From Gigaspora rosea (taxonomy: Eukaryota > Glomeromycota > Glomeromycetes > Diversisporales > Gigasporaceae), in assembly GCA_003550325.1 (NCBI GenBank), contig QKWP01000063.1:83420-147419 (forward strand): a stretch of DNA of 64,000 bases, in the 5' to 3' direction. Positions 12,304 to 24,645 of this stretch are shown here, piece after piece (the first letter of the stretch is position 1; the number at the start of each line of letters is the position of its first letter). A model generated the notes under the pieces. The model searched no databases and was not told where the DNA came from. It worked only from the letters and a program-made list of their open reading frames with translations. A program made the position numbers and the translations under genes.

Positions 12304-15300
12304 GTGACAGATATAGAGTTGCCAATTAGAAAACATGAAAATATCGATGTTACAATTGAAAAACTGAGAGAACACTTCCTTTTTAATAACATACCATCCT
12401 TCCTCTTTGACCAATTGGAAGATCTGCTCCAGCCCAAATTCGACTTATTTCTAAAACCAAAAAGAAAATCAAAAGGAAAAACAAAAGACGAAGAGGTCTG
12501 GAGACCGGACGCCGACGCCCCCAACGACCTATCATTAATGAGTAAATCAAATGCTGAACCAGGCTCATCCTTGATGGACAATAGAAAACAAACCTCCATC
12601 TGTAGACCGGAGCACACTAGTAACAAAACTGATAACACAGATTTCACTGAACCAAACGAATTTACTAATAAAAATGAACACACTTTCTCCTTTGAGGAAG
12701 GAATTAATATCGCAACCCATAACATTAGAGGGCTCTCTAGAGCAGAGAAATTGCAAGAATGGATCGAATTCTGCACGGAAGCAAACATACACATCATTGC
12801 TTTATCTGAAACAAAACTTACACCCAATCGGGTTAAAGGACTCACTAATCCATTGTATGGAATATATACCTCCAACTTCGAACTATATAAAGACAATCAA
12901 TGGGAATCTAGTTTGGGCACCGCTCTTATGATTTGCAACAGCTTACAGCCCTATATTCACAATATCAAAACGGTCCCTGGAACGTTAATTATGGTGGACC
13001 TTTTCTTGCCAGATAACAACAAAACTAGAATCATATCCATATACCTCCCTTCCAACCATCCATCTTTAAACGAAAAAGCACAAAATGAAGCAGATAGATG
13101 GATACGAGAAGCCAAAATCAGAGACTGGAAATTGTTCCTGATGGGTGACTTCAACTCTAACCAACACAGGAGCAAACCACCACCTATCTTCAAAAACTTG
13201 AACGTTCTAGGAGCAATAAGCCTACTAGACCTTCACAGCATTACTTCGCATACATGGACTGGACCCTCCTCTCAAAGCCAAATCGATGATATCTGGGTAC
13301 TGCAAAATATGATCTTAGAAATTGAAAAACAATATTGACAAAAGCAACATATATTACGGGCAGTGATCATTGTATAATATCAACGACATGGCATACACAC
13401 GCTCTGAATAAGGAAACTTATAAAAACAAAAGAAATAAAAAAAGAAAACAGAAAGTACACCATTACAACAAAATGTCCGCAGATGATTGGAACGAATTCT
13501 CAAATGAACTAGGAAAAAACTTTGCGAAGAAAAATCTAAATGACCAAATTACAAATAAGAGCGAACTAGATAGAGCCTGGAATTTCTGGGCAATAGAGGT
13601 CAAGACAATGATTAATAGGAAAATTCCGTTCTCCTTCACCAGTCAAAAAACCTATTATGCCTTGTCCTTAAAGGCAACGAAACTGCATGCTGCTCTGAAA
13701 AACATGAACAAAGCCTTAAGCCTACTAACCAAAGGAAACCCAGAGACTCTAGAAAAGATAAACAAGCTCCTCGAAAAATCATCAAAGTTAACAGACTTGG
13801 AGATCGAGCCAATCAACATCGAAGACTTCTCAATTAGCAGGGACACAATAATCTCGACCCTAAAAGGTCATAAGAACACTATATGGACCAGCCGGAACTA
13901 TGAAAAACAACAAGAAGTAACTGACAAAATCAACTTCTATATCAACCGAAGATATGAAGACTTTAGAGATCACACCTGTAGAATGCTGGATAGCATTCTC
14001 CAGAGGAAGGCAGAACCCGTTCGAACTGACAAAGTTATTCTTCCAAACAAGATCCTACTGGAAAAAAATGAAATCCTACAACATATAAGATCACACTCAA
14101 AAACCTGGACAAAGCTTAACCCGACTGATACAAACCTTGGAAATGAATGGGAAAATGAATACCTCCCTCTAAAAAATGTCCTATCTTTGATTTATTCTGG
14201 TTCAACACAGGAAATAACCATGCAAGAACTAAAAGAAACAATAGAAAACTCTCCAAAAAATAAAGCACCAGGCCCTCTGGCGATTCCTAATGAGGTGATA
14301 AAACACCTCCCAGAAAATGCCCTGCAATTTTTATTAAAAATACTTAATGGATGTTTGCAAATTGTGATGATCCCCAATCAATGGTTAATATCTAATATAT
14401 GGCTAATCCCAAAGAGAGATTGTTATAATTATGATCTAAATTACACGAGACCAATAACGTTAATTGACCACAGCAGAAAAATATTAACAAAAATAATTAA
14501 CAACAGATTGATGACCCAAATAATGCGTTACGAAGTACTGTCCCCTCTGAACTTCGCGGCCTTCCCAGGACAATCAACCTCCCAACCACTATCCAATCTC
14601 ACTTACATTCTAGAAGATACCCGAACCGAGCATAAAGAAATTTGGGCACTTTCCCAGGATATGTCAAAAGCATTCGATACTGTACACGTCCCTACCTTAG
14701 GAAAAGCACTTAAAAGGATAAAGATACCGGAAAAGATAATAAATCTACTCATACACCTGCTAACCAACAGAAAAAACAGAGTAATCACAGACCTAGGTCT
14801 AACAAAACCATACGAGGTAGAAGATGGAATTGACCAAGGAGAGACGTTCTTCCCTTTCCTCTGGAAAATCTACTACACCCCCTGATTTCACAATCCAGCA
14901 TTCTTTTCAAGGCTATACAGGAAGCATACCTACCAACCCACCATGTCAGATATGTATGCCAGTAATGGCTTACATGGATGACTCACTCTGGCTAGCGCAT
15001 GACAAAACTACCTTAACCAACATAATCTCGTTAGCGACCTCATTTTATAAATACAACAACATAAGAGTAAACCCATCCAAGTCATACCTCCTCACAAATA
15101 CCAAAAAAGAAAAAACTCCCACAATTGAATTTGACAACTCAACAATCTATGCTTCAAAAAACGATACACCAATAAAATACCTTGGAGCCTGATTCACAGC
15201 GGGTAATTCACTACATCCGGTTCAACGCTTAATACTTGCAGAAATGCAGACAAACCTAAAAAAACTCCAACTAACAAAGATAACGGAAAAGCAGGCAATA

Positions 15301-17433
15301 TACATCATCAATAGGGTCATATTCCCTCAACTGCAGTATTGCTTGCACTCTGCATATCTAAAACCCTCACAAATTAAGAAAATTAACAGAATATGTATTA
15401 GCATAGTCAAACAAAAAGGAGGACTTGCAAGAGGAATCCCGAACTCTTTTCTACACAATCCTGAGATCTATGGTTTGGACTACCTACTACAAGTCCACAA
15501 TAATACACTTACTTCACTTCTGACAAAAAACCTAAACCACAAAGACTTCGACAAATCCTTTTTAAAAATGAGAATACAACAATTACAAGAAGCTGCGAAC
15601 AATGAAAAATCCATACTAAGCCACATACCATTATTTCCACACAGACAAAACCTCACACATACTGCACAATCAATTGTCGCTGGTCTTTCCTTGGGTTCAC
15701 CTGGGACAAACCACTCAACCAATGGCCCATACTTACTAATCGATTAAAGGGTACCTCGATCGATCAAGTTATAATGGACCACCCCAAAAGACACTTCCTA
15801 AAAGAAAAAATGAAACGACACGGTATCTATTGTGTCGAACAACTACTAGATCTAAAGAACGAAAACTTTCTATCTTGGACAGAAATCTACCACAATATAC
15901 AGAGAATTCCCAGAGGCCGCCCCCAAACTGGTTATATACAATGCAAGAAATAATGAGTGGAAATGCAAACCCCACAACTACACTAATTACTTTGAACCCC
16001 TTTACCTTAGCACCTTGGATCTACAAAAAGAGAAAGAACTGGTTAATAACAAAGGATGAAGAAATCGCAAAAATAACTAGTTACTCTCAGCAATACCCTA
16101 AAGCAAAACACTATAGAATCACCACAAACAACAAACTTGAGCCTTGCTCAGGTTGTGCCTTGAAAGATAAATTATTAACAGAAGAATATTGTTACTTTCT
16201 ACTAAAAGATAGAGCATATAGTCTTCAAGTAGATAGTAGGCGAATAGTCCACGGAAAAATATCTGATATATACGCCATATTAAACAACAGATTTCAACTA
16301 CGGAAGGGACCAGACATGGAAATTTCAATCCTCCTGCCAAGACCATTGTCAGCTTTTGTCAACCCTATGGTGGAAGTATGGGAAGCACTAATAAAAAATA
16401 ATTTCAAAAGATGGAATCTCACAATACATTTATCAACAATAAAAGAAAATCATGTGATCGAATCCACAACATACCCCTCCTACTTCGCAGCAGCAAAATT
16501 GTCAACAAAGGAAGAAATACTTGGCTGTACCAATAGGATGTGGCCATCACGCCTACACTCTTCTCTATCAATGATAACATTTCTATTTTCAACTGTGTCA
16601 AACAACACTGATATACAAATCATTACAAACCACAAACAAACAATCGAGATGCTTCAAAGAACAATCGAATTAGAACATTACAAACTTGATCAACTAGACA
16701 AAGAAGACTATCCTAGTCTCCTCAAAATACTTAGAGGAATTATGGGGGACCGAAAAATCATTTTAAAATTTGACTCAGCGCTCAAAATACAAAAACCATC
16801 AATTGTACATAACTTGGGCATTAATCCTAAACATTTTATCTATAACGCCTTCACCATGGAACTACTAAGCACTCTGTGTATTCCACAGACAAATCCATTT
16901 TGAAAAATACCAGCAGGATTACCAACTTACTACAATGGTACAACCAACAACAAATTCACCTATGGGAATCATACATGGGAAATATACAGTGGGACCATGT
17001 CCTAAAATATATCTCCTTTGCTGATAAGCCAGCTGCCTTGTATATGCACTCATCTCTATCACAAATAAAGAACTTTAAAGTAAAAATGATCGCAGAGAAA
17101 CTACCAACCCACTTACTTCTACACTATCGCAATCCAACCAAAAACCCAAATTATTTGTGCCCACGCTGCTATGCGGAACCGGAGGACATCGTACACATAT
17201 TCTCCTGCGTATCTAATCACCTAATATGGCAGAGGGAACTACGTCGAACTTTACAGAGAGTGGCGACTGAAACAGAATTACCACTAGAAGACCCCAATAG
17301 ATTCATAAGATCCTTCACATTCTTATATATACAGAACAAAATGCCTTTTGGTTTAATCACCAACTCCACCCTTTTCCCTACTAGCTCGAAATACAAGCAA
17401 AATAAATACACCCCCTTCTCAATCACGAAATAA
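12304..17433 (+). pseudogene. LINE copy 1 ORF2: AP endonuclease, reverse transcriptase, C-terminal zinc knuckle
   Basis: Frame segments are 12304-13338, 13335-14885, 14824-15747, 15830-16903 and 16876-17433, with an internal TGA at 15190. Endonuclease landmarks are THNIRG, ALSETKL, SIYLPS, MGDFNSN, SQIDDIW and TGSDH, all intact. RT landmarks are QDMSKAFDTVH (motif A) and AYMDDSLW (YMDD catalytic motif). Near the C-terminus CPRCY leads a C-x2-C-x8-H-x3-C zinc-binding pattern. These are the hallmarks of APE-type LINEs: the endonuclease nicks the target and the RT copies the RNA in place. At least four indels and one nonsense codon make it dead. The TGA at 15190 sits where copy 2 has TGG. Confidence 0.85.
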
Positions 17434-17626
17434 TAAAAACACTCCATAAAGAATATTGGATTCCATCAAGAGCCTCAAGACATTCCGAAGCATTCCCAAA
17501 TCCACCAAAGATTGACCCACCAACTATGACAAAAACACACCCTATTAATAAAATAGTATTAGAAAACAAAATACGAAAATTCGTTCATTTAGGTTGTACA
17601 TCGCTAGCTAAACTCATCACAAACTA

Positions 17627-17764
17627 GAGGTCTTCGACCAATCTAGCAAAGAATTGGTCGAGAGTAAACTAGCTCTTACCCCTATTTCCCTAGAATAGTA
17701 ATTATACATTTGTAACTCTAAGTGAATAATAACTATTAATAAAAGATATAGAGAAAAGACCTCT
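17627..17764 (+). other. LINE copy 1 structured 3' end
   Basis: A local hairpin pairs CGACCAAT (17636-17643) with ATTGGTCG (17654-17661). A closing stem pairs AGAGGTCTT (17627-17635) with AAGACCTCT (17756-17764), just before CTTT and the poly(A). The same layout is kept in copy 2. LINE reverse transcriptases often recognise 3' RNA structure, so this is the likely priming signal (inference). Confidence 0.65.
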
Positions 17765-18003
17765 CTTTAAAAAAAAAAAAAAAGTTTGGTATATTTTCCT
17801 GGATTATCAAAAAACTTTGATATAGTATATTAAAGCATATTCTATATTTATTATTTAATAATACTATCTAATTCTTCTTTGCACTTTAAATATGTCTTTT
17901 TGTTATTTAATAATCATATGCCAGTTTTATTTTTAGGGCTTGGTTGCAATCTACGATTCAAAATGCTAAATGATTTAACCCCGAAAAGTCAGTTATTGAT
18001 ATA

Positions 18004-18200
18004 CAAGTCACTCTCGTTATAATGAACTCTCGATATAGTGAAGACTAATTAAAATCTCGATATAGTGAAGATAAGCTCAAAGCCAGTTTATATAAAATTC
18101 TTTCAATATAGTGAATTTACTAATAAAACCTCGATATAATGAATTTTTTAAAAATTTTTATTAATAGAACGGATCACTTCACTATAACGCGAGTGACTTG
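18004..18200. mobile_element. 197-bp MITE with TA target duplication
   Basis: The terminal inverted repeats begin CAAGTCACTCTCGTTATA on the left and CAAGTCACTCGCGTTATA on the right (read inward). The element is flanked by TA at 18002-18003 and 18201-18202. Internally CTCGATATAGTGAA-like words repeat several times. Termini and TA duplication fit the Tc1/mariner-pogo group, as a non-autonomous derivative. Confidence 0.7.
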
Positions 18201-18307
18201 TATCAACAAATAATTACCAGATAATAATTTATGACTTAAGGTAAAAGGGGGTATTATGGCCAGGGGGTATTGTGGCCAATCGCTATATTTCGTGATCTGT
18301 CGATCAG

Positions 18308-18378
18308 AATCAGATGAATTTTATACCATTCTATTCATCGCGGTGAGACAAATCGAATGGTATAAAATTCATCTGATT
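18308..18378. repeat. Perfect 24-bp inverted repeat inside the pogo element
   Basis: Arms at 18308-18331 and 18355-18378 are exact reverse complements (left arm starts AATCAGATGAATTTT) around a 23-bp loop. They lie upstream of the transposase. They could be a subterminal transposase site, a transcript hairpin or a scar of a nested insertion. Confidence 0.7.
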
Positions 18379-19099
18379 CCGACTACTGCATCATAAGATA
18401 TTGTCACTTAAGCAAATCACGAAAGTTCTTAGTTAATGTTTTCAATATTAGATAAATGTAGTGTGATAAAAACAGGTTTCTGCACTAAGTTAATCGACTT
18501 TGTACATTAAAAAAGTTATCTAAACAATGAACTTTATATAATATTGTACTTCAAATAACTTATGATTAAATACATTTAAAAAAAACAAATGCATTATCAT
18601 AGTAACACGTTCTTATACCTGCGGCGAAGCTACAATTTTTCTATCAAAAATCTTGCCCTCAAAAATTTTGACCACAAGTGTATACGGGCGCAAATATAGT
18701 AAATTAGTGTTGATAGACAATGAAAAATAAAATTAAATTATAAAATACCTACTGCTATATAAAAATTTCGATCAGCCATGTGCAAACAAATTTGATGCGA
18801 TAACAACAAGTAAAAAAACATGATCGAGTTATTTAAAGCTAAATTATTTAACCTTAACATTGATCTTTCTTTTTTTGAAACTTGCATCACAATACTATTA
18901 CCATTAACAAAAAAAAATTGTCACGTTATAATCACGTTTTATTACAAGTTACATTATCACGTTTTTATTACAGGTTACATCGTTGCCAAGTTTAAGGTTC
19001 CAAAAGCCTAATCGAATATTATTTGCTATTTATTTTATATTACTTAACATGCAAATTTGTGCATTTGCGTTATTTTATTTCTTTAGTAGATTACATAAA

Positions 19100-20829
19100 A
19101 TGCTAACAGTTACTAATAATAATAGTCGAAATCAAAAAATTCTCACAGCATTTAATAAATACAAAAATTATCTACCTAATCATAAACGTCCCAGTGTAAG
19201 CAGCGTAGCAGAAAGCTATGATATTCCTAGAACCACTCTTCACCGCGCAATAAAAATAATAGTCTTCCTAATCGTTCTGGCCCACCTACCATTCTTACTG
19301 AACACGAAGAAAACCAACTCGTTGGTTATTGCATTAATATGCAAAAACTTGGGTTTGGTTTAACACGGTCTGGTGTTAATAACTGTGTAATGGAAATAAT
19401 GAAAAAAAACAAAAGACCACATCCTTTTGGTGATAGAGAGCTGGGTAAGGATTGGTGGACCCATTTTATAAAAGCTCATCCCAAGCTTTCATTTAGTGTT
19501 CCCCAAGAGTTGTCCAAAGCTAGGGCACAAAGAACGAATGCATTTATCGTTAATAATCATTTTGAAAAGCTTAAACAAATAATCAATGAAAATTTACTTA
19601 CTCCCATGCAAATTTGGAACATGGACGAAACTGAGTTTGTTTTTGTTCCAAGTTGAAAAAGGTCATTGTGAAAAAAGGTGCACGGCAAGTTCACAAAGTT
19701 TCTCATGGAAATTCACACAAACATATTTCCGTTGCCCCCACATTTCGGCCGCCGGGTCGTACATTTCACTTTTAATTATCTATAAAGGCGTTCATGTAAT
19801 TCCTGGCTTGTTAGATGGTGCACCCCCAGGAACTGTAATGGGGTTTACAAGTACTAGGTATATGCATGAAGACCTTTTCCAAATGTATCTTACCCATTTT
19901 AAAAACTCAATCCTGCCTATCCATCCAGTTTTACTAATGCCGATGGTCACAAAAGCCACATTAGTTATTCATGCGTTGATTTTTGTTGCAAAAATGGAAT
20001 TCTTCTTTATGCCCTTCCTCCCCATACGACGCATATTTTACAGCCTTCCGAAATCCCCTTTGGCAAATTAAAAAATGAATATGCAAAGGAATGCGATAAA
20101 TATAAAAATAATGATGCCAAGGTAGTAACCAAACATACCTTTGCGAGCATTTTTGGCCTAGCTTTCCTTAAAACCTATATGGCAACAGAAATTTGTAATG
20201 CCTACAAAGGTACGGGAATATGGCCGTTCAATTCCGAGCCTATTAGTCCAGACTGTTTGGACCCTTCGTTGGCAACGGAGCGATTCGATATTGCATCTTC
20301 AGATAGTCAGCCACTTTTATTACCTTCAAATAGTCAACCTCCTATACAGCTACTTTCACAATCATCTACTCATTTACATCTTACTCATTCAAATGTTGCC
20401 CTATTAGAAAAAGAAAATGGGATTCTTTTAAATGAGAATGACTTACTTAAAAATGAAAACGAAATTTTTAAAATTCAATTTGCAGCAATGAAAGAAGAGT
20501 TAGAAACTTATAAGAATCCAGGAACATGCTCTCTTCATTCTGCTCTCAAGTACCCGATTTCTCAGGCTTCACTTGCTGAAACCCAAAAAGTTCCTTCAAA
20601 TCTACAGGAATCTGAGTCACCTCCTCTTAAAAAAAGAAAAACCCTGCCATTTTTATGACTTATTACTTCCGAAGATAGTTGGCAACAACTAAAAGAGCCG
20701 AATGAAGAGGCAGATCAAAAAATCGCAGAAGCTAACCGTAAGAAGGAATTGGCGATTCAAAAGAGAAAAGAATGGGCGCAGAAGAAACAAGAGAAAGAAG
20801 AACAACACAAGAAAAAGAAAGTAACATAA
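19100..20829 (+). pseudogene. Pogo/CENP-B-type DDE transposase, frameshifted
   Basis: The start ATG is at 19100. A helix-turn-helix N-terminus (SVSSVAESYDIPRTTLHRA) precedes a CENP-B-like second DNA-binding region (KDWWTHFIKAHP). The catalytic core has IWNMDETE (first acidic residue), DGHKSH (second, near 19940) and PPHTTHILQPSE (third-residue block, with Glu where QPLD is usual). Then come YKGTGIWPFN and a lysine/glutamate-rich coiled-coil tail ending at 20829. Frame changes occur at about 19250, 19650, 19760 and 19940, with one TGA at 20656. Motif order identifies the pogo branch of DDE_1 transposases, which cut and paste the element. This copy cannot make a working enzyme. Confidence 0.8.
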
Positions 20830-21246
20830 CTGTAAAAAATAAGAGGTAGTAGAATTGTATTTCACGAGTTAGACTACCTTCACTAGTAGAATTTTACAGT
20901 TTATACTGAGATCTTATTTTGTGTTAAATAAAAAAATACAAAGTATTTTGAGAATTCTACAAGGGTTACGTAAGTGGTTTGACCCGTGAAACTTTATAAA
21001 AAAAAATTTTTTTTGAAATTGGCCACAATACCCCCTACCCCCTAAAAATCCGGTTTTTTATGTCTTTTTTTGTGTACTAACCATTTTGTCTAAAAACGTA
21101 TATGGTATAAAAATCTTTTTTGCGGTATTTTATTCTTTATTGGATATAGTTTAAATTATAATTTATTATAAAAAAAAGTCATACGTTTATTAAAGAGTTT
21201 TATTAGTAGAAACTCTAACCTGGCCATAATACCCCCTTTTACCTTA

Positions 21247-22075
21247 TAACTTCTTTAGCAGTGTCTTGTTTCATATATATATATATTTTATTGCGCTTTA
21301 AAATCTTTCTTACACGCATTAATTAGTAATGATAATTTTAGAAAATTTTTAACTTCATTTACTTGAAGTTAACAACTTCAAGCATAACATTAACATTTAT
21401 TCACAAAAATTTAAAAATGTAATAAGCATATAATCAACTTAACCTATCACTATTATTATATGTTATACTAAATAGATTTTTTATTATATTTCTTCTTATT
21501 TTATTTTTATCAAGACACTTGAAGAACAGTTAATCCAGTGATAATTACATCACAAGAAATCATACAATAATATTATTTGTTTGTTAACATTAACATATCA
21601 GCCTAAACTATACTATTACCTACGCACTAACACTGATTTTATTTATCTTCATGAATTTACAAACCAAAAAAATAATTCTGAATTTGTAAATAAACTAAAT
21701 ACATAAAATAGAAATTTAGAGTTAGAGACTTTAAAGGCTATAAAGATATATTAACTTTATTATATATAAAATTTTAGTTCCATTATTCTTAATTAGTGCA
21801 TCAAGATCGATTTAAATATTCTTTCTGAGTATTTTCGCCTTTTCCTTCTTTTACATGTATTCAAATTCTTTGTCAGGCTAATCCAGAATATTCAAAGTTT
21901 GAACTCTTTTATTAGCCATTTCTTCTTAAAGAGTTTGTATTACTCACTAAAATAAGTGCATGCCCCTAACTTATTTAGGTGAATGCCGCAAAAATACCCT
22001 AAGTTAACTATTCTTCAAACTCTCCTATTAATGATATTTCTGTTATAAAATATGAACACTACCAAAGATAAACCT
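21247..22075. other. AT-rich region, nothing recognised
   Basis: No coding potential, structured repeat or element end is visible here. It separates the pogo element from the fold-back at 22076. Confidence 0.5.
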
Positions 22076-22268
22076 GTTATCAAGCTTCTAATTATGTTTC
22101 ATGTCCAGTTTGATCTCTAAGTATCATCTATAGAAAATCTATTATTGAAATTTTAATTATTTTTGTAACAAACTTGGCAAAACATAATTAAAATTCCAAT
22201 AATAGATTTTCTCTAGATAATACTTTGGGAACAAACTGAACATAAAATGTGATTGTAAGCCTGATAAC
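22076..22268. mobile_element. 193-bp fold-back element
   Basis: Long inverted arms, about 90 bp each, start GTTATCAAGCTT on the left; the right arm ends GCCTGATAAC. They fold around a short AT-rich centre. The inner part (AGAAAATCTATTATTG) is almost perfectly paired. No target duplication could be confirmed. It is a MITE or snap-back element of unknown superfamily. Confidence 0.65.
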
Positions 22269-23146
22269 AAAATTTCTTTAAAAACAACAACATGTTAAAT
22301 ACTTTCTCAAGCAGGTGATGAAGTTATCCACCATACTTGCAATTGCTAGTTTAAGATTTAAAAAGGTGTCAAATTATCTGTTTTAGTACAATTGCAAAAT
22401 TAACTGAGATGTCAGTGACGCAGACCTTATTATAAGGATATGCATAGGTATAAGGCGTGATAAATTAATATGTGAAAAATAATTGAGTGATGAATTCATG
22501 CATGAATAAAAAACAAAATTCAATAAATAAGTCATGTGGATCAATTAAATTCAAGATTTTGTGGACAAATACTACCTAAATCACCATATAAACCATACAA
22601 ACATAGGCATTCACTCTTGGTACAATCAAAATAGTGATATATCGCACATGTGACAAACGCCAATGTGATAAGCTTTTAAAATTCTTACAAATAATTACTT
22701 GATTAGTATTTTTGTATGTTAATAATTAGAGTTTTTAAATATTTAAATGAGAATTTTAGTAAATATATAGTAAAATACAAATATTTAAAGGTATTTTGAT
22801 GATAGATTCTATTCACAATTATACGTTTATGCAGATTTTCATGTATACAATATTGGGCAAAAATTGATGAATATCATGAATTTGACTATTATTATTGCTT
22901 GATTAGCTGACTTTATACAACAAAACTAAATGACTTTATTTACAAATCTGAAGAACATATGGGATAAGGGCTTGCTACATTATTGGCTCTAATATACATA
23001 ATCACATTTTCCACCATAGCGATATGCTTTCATCACAACAGCAAACGAAATAGATACTTATGATTCCTTCATATAGAGGGAAAACCGTTGAATCTTCTTA
23101 TAGCTAAAAAGAGAATCGGTAACATATTCCTGCTGGTATGAGTGAG

Positions 23147-23535
23147 GTTCATTCTTATGGTCCTTGCACTGCAACTTGCAGCCATGGAGCCAATACAACA
23201 ACTGGTCCTTGTACCGCCACTTGTAGCTGTGAAGTCAAATTCAACAACAGGTCCTTGCACTGCCACTTGCAGCCATGGAGCCAATACAACAACTGTCCTT
23301 GCACTGCCACTTGCAGCTATAAAGCCAAATACAACAACAGTTTCTTGCACTACCACTTGTAGCCGCAGATTTAACTACCTCTGGTCCTTGCACTACCACT
23401 TGCAACCATAGAGCCAAGTACACAACAGGTCCTTGCACTGCCACTTGCAGCTGTGGAGCCAACTACCTCTGGTCCTTGCACTGCCACTTGCAACTGTGGA
23501 GCTAGGTATACATACTACAGGTACTTGCATTGCTC
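23147..23535 (+). repeat. Minisatellite cluster A, 43-49 bp units
   Basis: About eight units begin GGTCCTTGCACTGCCACTTG, followed by a GCAGC-GGAGCCAA-like middle and ACAACA. Units vary by substitutions and small indels. The array is GC-richer than its flanks. Confidence 0.85.
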
Positions 23536-23735
23536 TCATTATCGATCTAACAATAATCATGTGAATATTAAAATCATATACAAATCTGAAATTACCTGTA
23601 AAAACAAGTTACAAAATCTCATGACAATAATCAAAGAATAACCATAAAAGGATACATAACAAAACCTGTACATGATCAGTCATAAAGTCATCTGATCTCA
23701 CAATAATGATCGCCCTGTCATTTTGTTAACAGGCT
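23530..23735 (+). repeat. Flank duplication, copy 1 (partner 24380-24600)
   Basis: The segment starting ATCGATCTAACAATAATCAT recurs after cluster B (about 24387) with about 90 percent identity. It includes TTACCTGTAAAAACAAGTTA and ATAAAGTCATCTGATCT. Cluster plus flank was therefore duplicated as one unit of about 0.6-0.8 kb. Confidence 0.75.
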
Positions 23736-23742
23736 TTTCATA

Positions 23743-24235
23743 ATACTGGTCCTTGCACTGCCACTTGTAGTCGCGGAGCCAAATTTAACAACTGGTCCTT
23801 GTACTGCTACTTGCAGCTATGGAGCCAAATACAACAACTGGTCTTGCACTGCCGCTTGCAGCCGTGAATTCAACTACCTTTGGTCCTTGCACTGCCACTT
23901 GCAGTCATGGAGCCAGGTACAAAACAGGTCCTTGCACTACTACTTTCAGTTGTAGAACCAAACAAAACATTAGGTCCTTGCACTTCTAACGCAGCCGTAG
24001 AGTCTGGCATAACAAAAACATCAGGCCCTTGCACTGCTAACGCAGCTGTAGAGCATGGCATAAAAAAAATATCAGGTCCTTGCACTGCTGACACAGCCAT
24101 GGAACCTGTATATCAAAAACATCAGGTCCTTGTACTGCTAACACAGCCGTGGAGCCTGGCATATCAAAAAACATCAGGTCCTTGCACTGCTAGCACAGCC
24201 ATGGAGCCTGGCATAACAACAGTTTCACTTGCTTG
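23743..24235 (+). repeat. Minisatellite cluster B, two unit types
   Basis: The first five units (43-46 bp) match cluster A. The next five (50-52 bp) begin AGGTCCTTGCACTGCTAACG and end GGCATAACAAAAACATC-like. The changeover at about 23970 marks a separate, later expansion of a variant unit. Confidence 0.8.
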
Positions 24236-24645
24236 ACTTCGGGTGGGTAAGAGAGGGAGATAGAGCCAGCCTTCACAAGGCGAGCAATAGCGAAAAGAAA
24301 GATAACCTTTTTTACTGAAATTCTTGGCCTTAAAATACTCTTTCTGTATCACTGGTTCATACTTGGTTACAGTCATTATCCCTTACCCTCATTGTCGATC
24401 TAACAATAATCATAACTATGTGAATATCAAAATTATATGCAAATCTGAAATTACCTGTAAAAACAAGTTACAAGATCTTACGACAATAATCAAAGAATAA
24501 CCATTAAAGGATACATAACAAAACCTGTATGTGATCAGTCATAAAGTCATCTGATCTTACAATAATAATTGCCCAGTTACTTCGTTGATAGGCTTTTTAA
24601 AAGCCAAATTCATGATGTTCATCAATTTGCCCAATATTGGTGTTA

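Larger units (their letters stand above)
9944..17778 (+). mobile_element. LINE (non-LTR) retrotransposon copy 1, full-length but decayed
   Basis: This 7.8-kb element has a short 5' leader, an ORF1 region, an AP-endonuclease/RT ORF2, a 3' UTR ending CCTCTCTTT and a poly(A) run. It is flanked by a target-site duplication: AAAAGTTTAGTATAT ending at 9943 and AAAAGTTTGGTATAT ending at 17794, one mismatch. The 5' leader shares ACTCTTTCC (9951-9959) with copy 2. The sense strand is rich in A and C and poor in G, unlike the flanks. Frames are broken many times, so it is not autonomous. It is a diverged relative of copy 2, probably a different subfamily. Confidence 0.85.
18239..21244. mobile_element. 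Pogo-like DNA transposon, 3006 bp
   Basis: Perfect 24-bp terminal inverted repeats lie at 18239-18262 and 21221-21244, starting AGGTAAAAGGGGGTATT. They are flanked by TA (18237-18238 and 21245-21246). A second copy of the end motif, GGGGGTATTGTGGCC, follows directly at the left end. It appears inverted about 190 bp inside the right end (about 21018-21036). These are probably paired transposase binding sites. The single gene inside is a frameshifted DDE transposase. TA duplication and transposase type agree with the Tc1/mariner-pogo superfamily. Confidence 0.85.
22848..24639. mobile_element. Inverted-repeat-bounded block carrying a duplicated minisatellite
   Basis: The left edge, CAATATTGGGCAAAAATTGA, is mirrored at 24606-24639 (CATCAATTTGCCCAATATTG), giving arms of about 35 bp with few mismatches. 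Between them lie two minisatellite clusters, each followed by a related ~210-bp flank. Open frames run through the repeats on both strands, which is what repeats of this period do by default, so no gene is called. The inverted edges suggest a non-autonomous transposon that captured or grew a VNTR. No target duplication is clear. Confidence 0.45.

Noticed and set aside
18239..21244. CRISPR-like or phage features
   Set aside because: No regularly spaced identical repeats with unique spacers exist in the window; splice sites and element types are eukaryotic.
23069..24376. Open frames on both strands through the minisatellites
   Set aside because: Periods of about 45, 48 or 51 bp keep frames open by repetition. 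Both strands are open, no ATG context or domain is seen, and units with indels shift frame.
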